Of a stretch of DNA of 64,000 nucleotides, positions 63,483 through 64,000 are shown one piece after another. This DNA comes from Mesorhizobium ciceri WSM4083 (GTDB lineage: Bacteria > Pseudomonadota > Alphaproteobacteria > Rhizobiales > Rhizobiaceae): the NCBI RefSeq assembly GCF_000519305.1, contig NZ_JAFG01000011.1, forward strand, positions 62,181 through 126,180, read 5' to 3'. A program made the position numbers and the translations under genes. Under the pieces are notes generated by a model. The model was not told the DNA's origin, ran no database searches, and was given only the letters and a program-made list of their open reading frames with translations. Each line of letters begins with the position of its first letter. The stretch's first letter is position 1.

Positions 63483-64000
63483 TCAGAACAGACGTTCGCG
63501 GACGTAGACCGTATCACCCGGCAGCAGCGGGTCGGAGGTGACCACGCGGCCGGTCATCACCTTGCCGTTGATGTCGCGGGTGATGTCGACGCTTTCCTGG
63601 TTGGCGCGCGGCGTGAAGCCGCCGGCAATGGCGATCGCCTTCTGCACCGTCAGGCCGGGAACATAGGAATATTGGCCGGCGGCGCCCACTTCGCCCATGA
63701 CGAAGATCGGCCGGTAGCGGTCGATCTCAACCGAAACGTCGGGATCGCGCAGATAGCCTTGCCGCAATTTGTCGGCGATCTCCTTTTCCATCTGCTGCGC
63801 GGTGTGGCCGCGCGCCGGTATGGCGCCGACAAGCGGGAAGGAGAGATAGCCGGATTGATCGACGCTGTAGGTGTTGGTCAGCCCGTCCTGCTCGAACACG
63901 GTGACGCGGACGCGGTCGCCGGCGCCAAGACGATAGGGCTGATCGAGCACCTCATGGAAGGCGGCCGGCGTCGGCCGGTAGCTGGAACAGCCCGCCAGCA
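63483..64000 (-). CDS. Polysaccharide export lipoprotein (Wza/OtnA type), 5' end outside window
   Basis: The visible 172 residues begin with the lipobox LAGCSS at the window edge, so only the signal peptide is missing. Then come the export-protein domain (YRLGAGDRVRVTVFEQDGL, GYLSFPLVGAIPARGHTAQQ), the SLBB-like middle (RPIFVMGEVGAAGQYSYV) and the end DPLLPGDTVYVRERLF. It forms the outer membrane exit pore for exopolysaccharide. It lies just upstream of the glycosyltransferase and probably starts the local operon. Confidence 0.92.
   Translation of the reverse strand, partial: LAGCSSYRPTPAAFHEVLDQPYRLGAGDRVRVTVFEQDGLTNTYSVDQSGYLSFPLVGAIPARGHTAQQMEKEIADKLRQGYLRDPDVSVEIDRYRPIFVMGEVGAAGQYSYVPGLTVQKAIAIAGGFTPRANQESVDITRDINGKVMTGRVVTSDPLLPGDTVYVRERLF

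Overview
The window is a high-GC, gene-dense chromosomal segment that reads as an alphaproteobacterium of the Rhizobiales, most likely Mesorhizobium or a close relative. The genus is an inference from several features. There is the rhizobial order yceD-plsX-fabH-ihfA-merR and the glyA/nrdR/ribD/ribE/ribH/nusB series. There is an LdtR/LdtP cell-wall pair, a metal-site variant of HemB typical of rhizobia, and RIME-like inverted intergenic repeats. No phage, insertion sequence or CRISPR array was seen.

Left part (1-18500): the 3' end of guaB, a membrane protein, a MAPEG protein, RNase D, several transporters (MFS, two EamA/DMT, AI-2E family), a LysR regulator, aspS, a periplasmic unknown, parC, an orphan small gene, the arginyl/leucyl transferase bpt with an RDD protein, sthA and an alpha/beta hydrolase.

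Middle left (18500-34800): an OpgC-type membrane acyltransferase with a heptad repeat at its N-terminus is followed by a convergent LacI-family regulator. Divergent from that regulator are two tandem, related microprotein genes of 47 and 49 residues. Four near-identical 14-bp palindromes mark the control region, and the last two sit exactly 21 bp before each microprotein start codon. No sugar transporter or catabolic gene accompanies the regulator. This is the best candidate for an undescribed system in the window. Further on are DUF423, MFS plus GntR, DUF982, a 50-residue charged microprotein, an aldo/keto reductase, ppk2, a DHFR-like reductase, hemB, a DUF2066 protein, a 3-hydroxyisobutyryl-CoA hydrolase, a DUF6163-type protein, ldtR, a Cys-rich exported protein and the Tat-exported L,D-transpeptidase ldtP.

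Middle right (34800-50250): a CPA1 antiporter, glyA, an exported protein and nrdR, followed by the riboflavin genes ribD, ribE and ribH with nusB. A shortened DUF1778-type antitoxin fragment lies between ribE and ribH. Then come an MFS gene, a four-gene osmoprotectant ABC transporter, and hppA with a structured leader.

Right part (50250-64000): bamE, a cytochrome bc1 chaperone, yceD, plsX, fabH, ihfA and merR. Next is a membrane-anchored ElaB/DUF883-like protein whose Shine-Dalgarno sequence lies inside a perfect hairpin. A His-rich exported microprotein, a DUF5666-like protein, a small XRE protein, a YbaK deacylase, an outer membrane beta-barrel of visibly lower GC and tRNA-Pro(GGG) follow. 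The edge of an exopolysaccharide cluster (O-antigen ligase/polymerase, undecaprenyl-phosphate sugar transferase, GT4 glycosyltransferase, export lipoprotein) closes the window. Coordinates were read by hand from the sequence; no database search or alignment was run.
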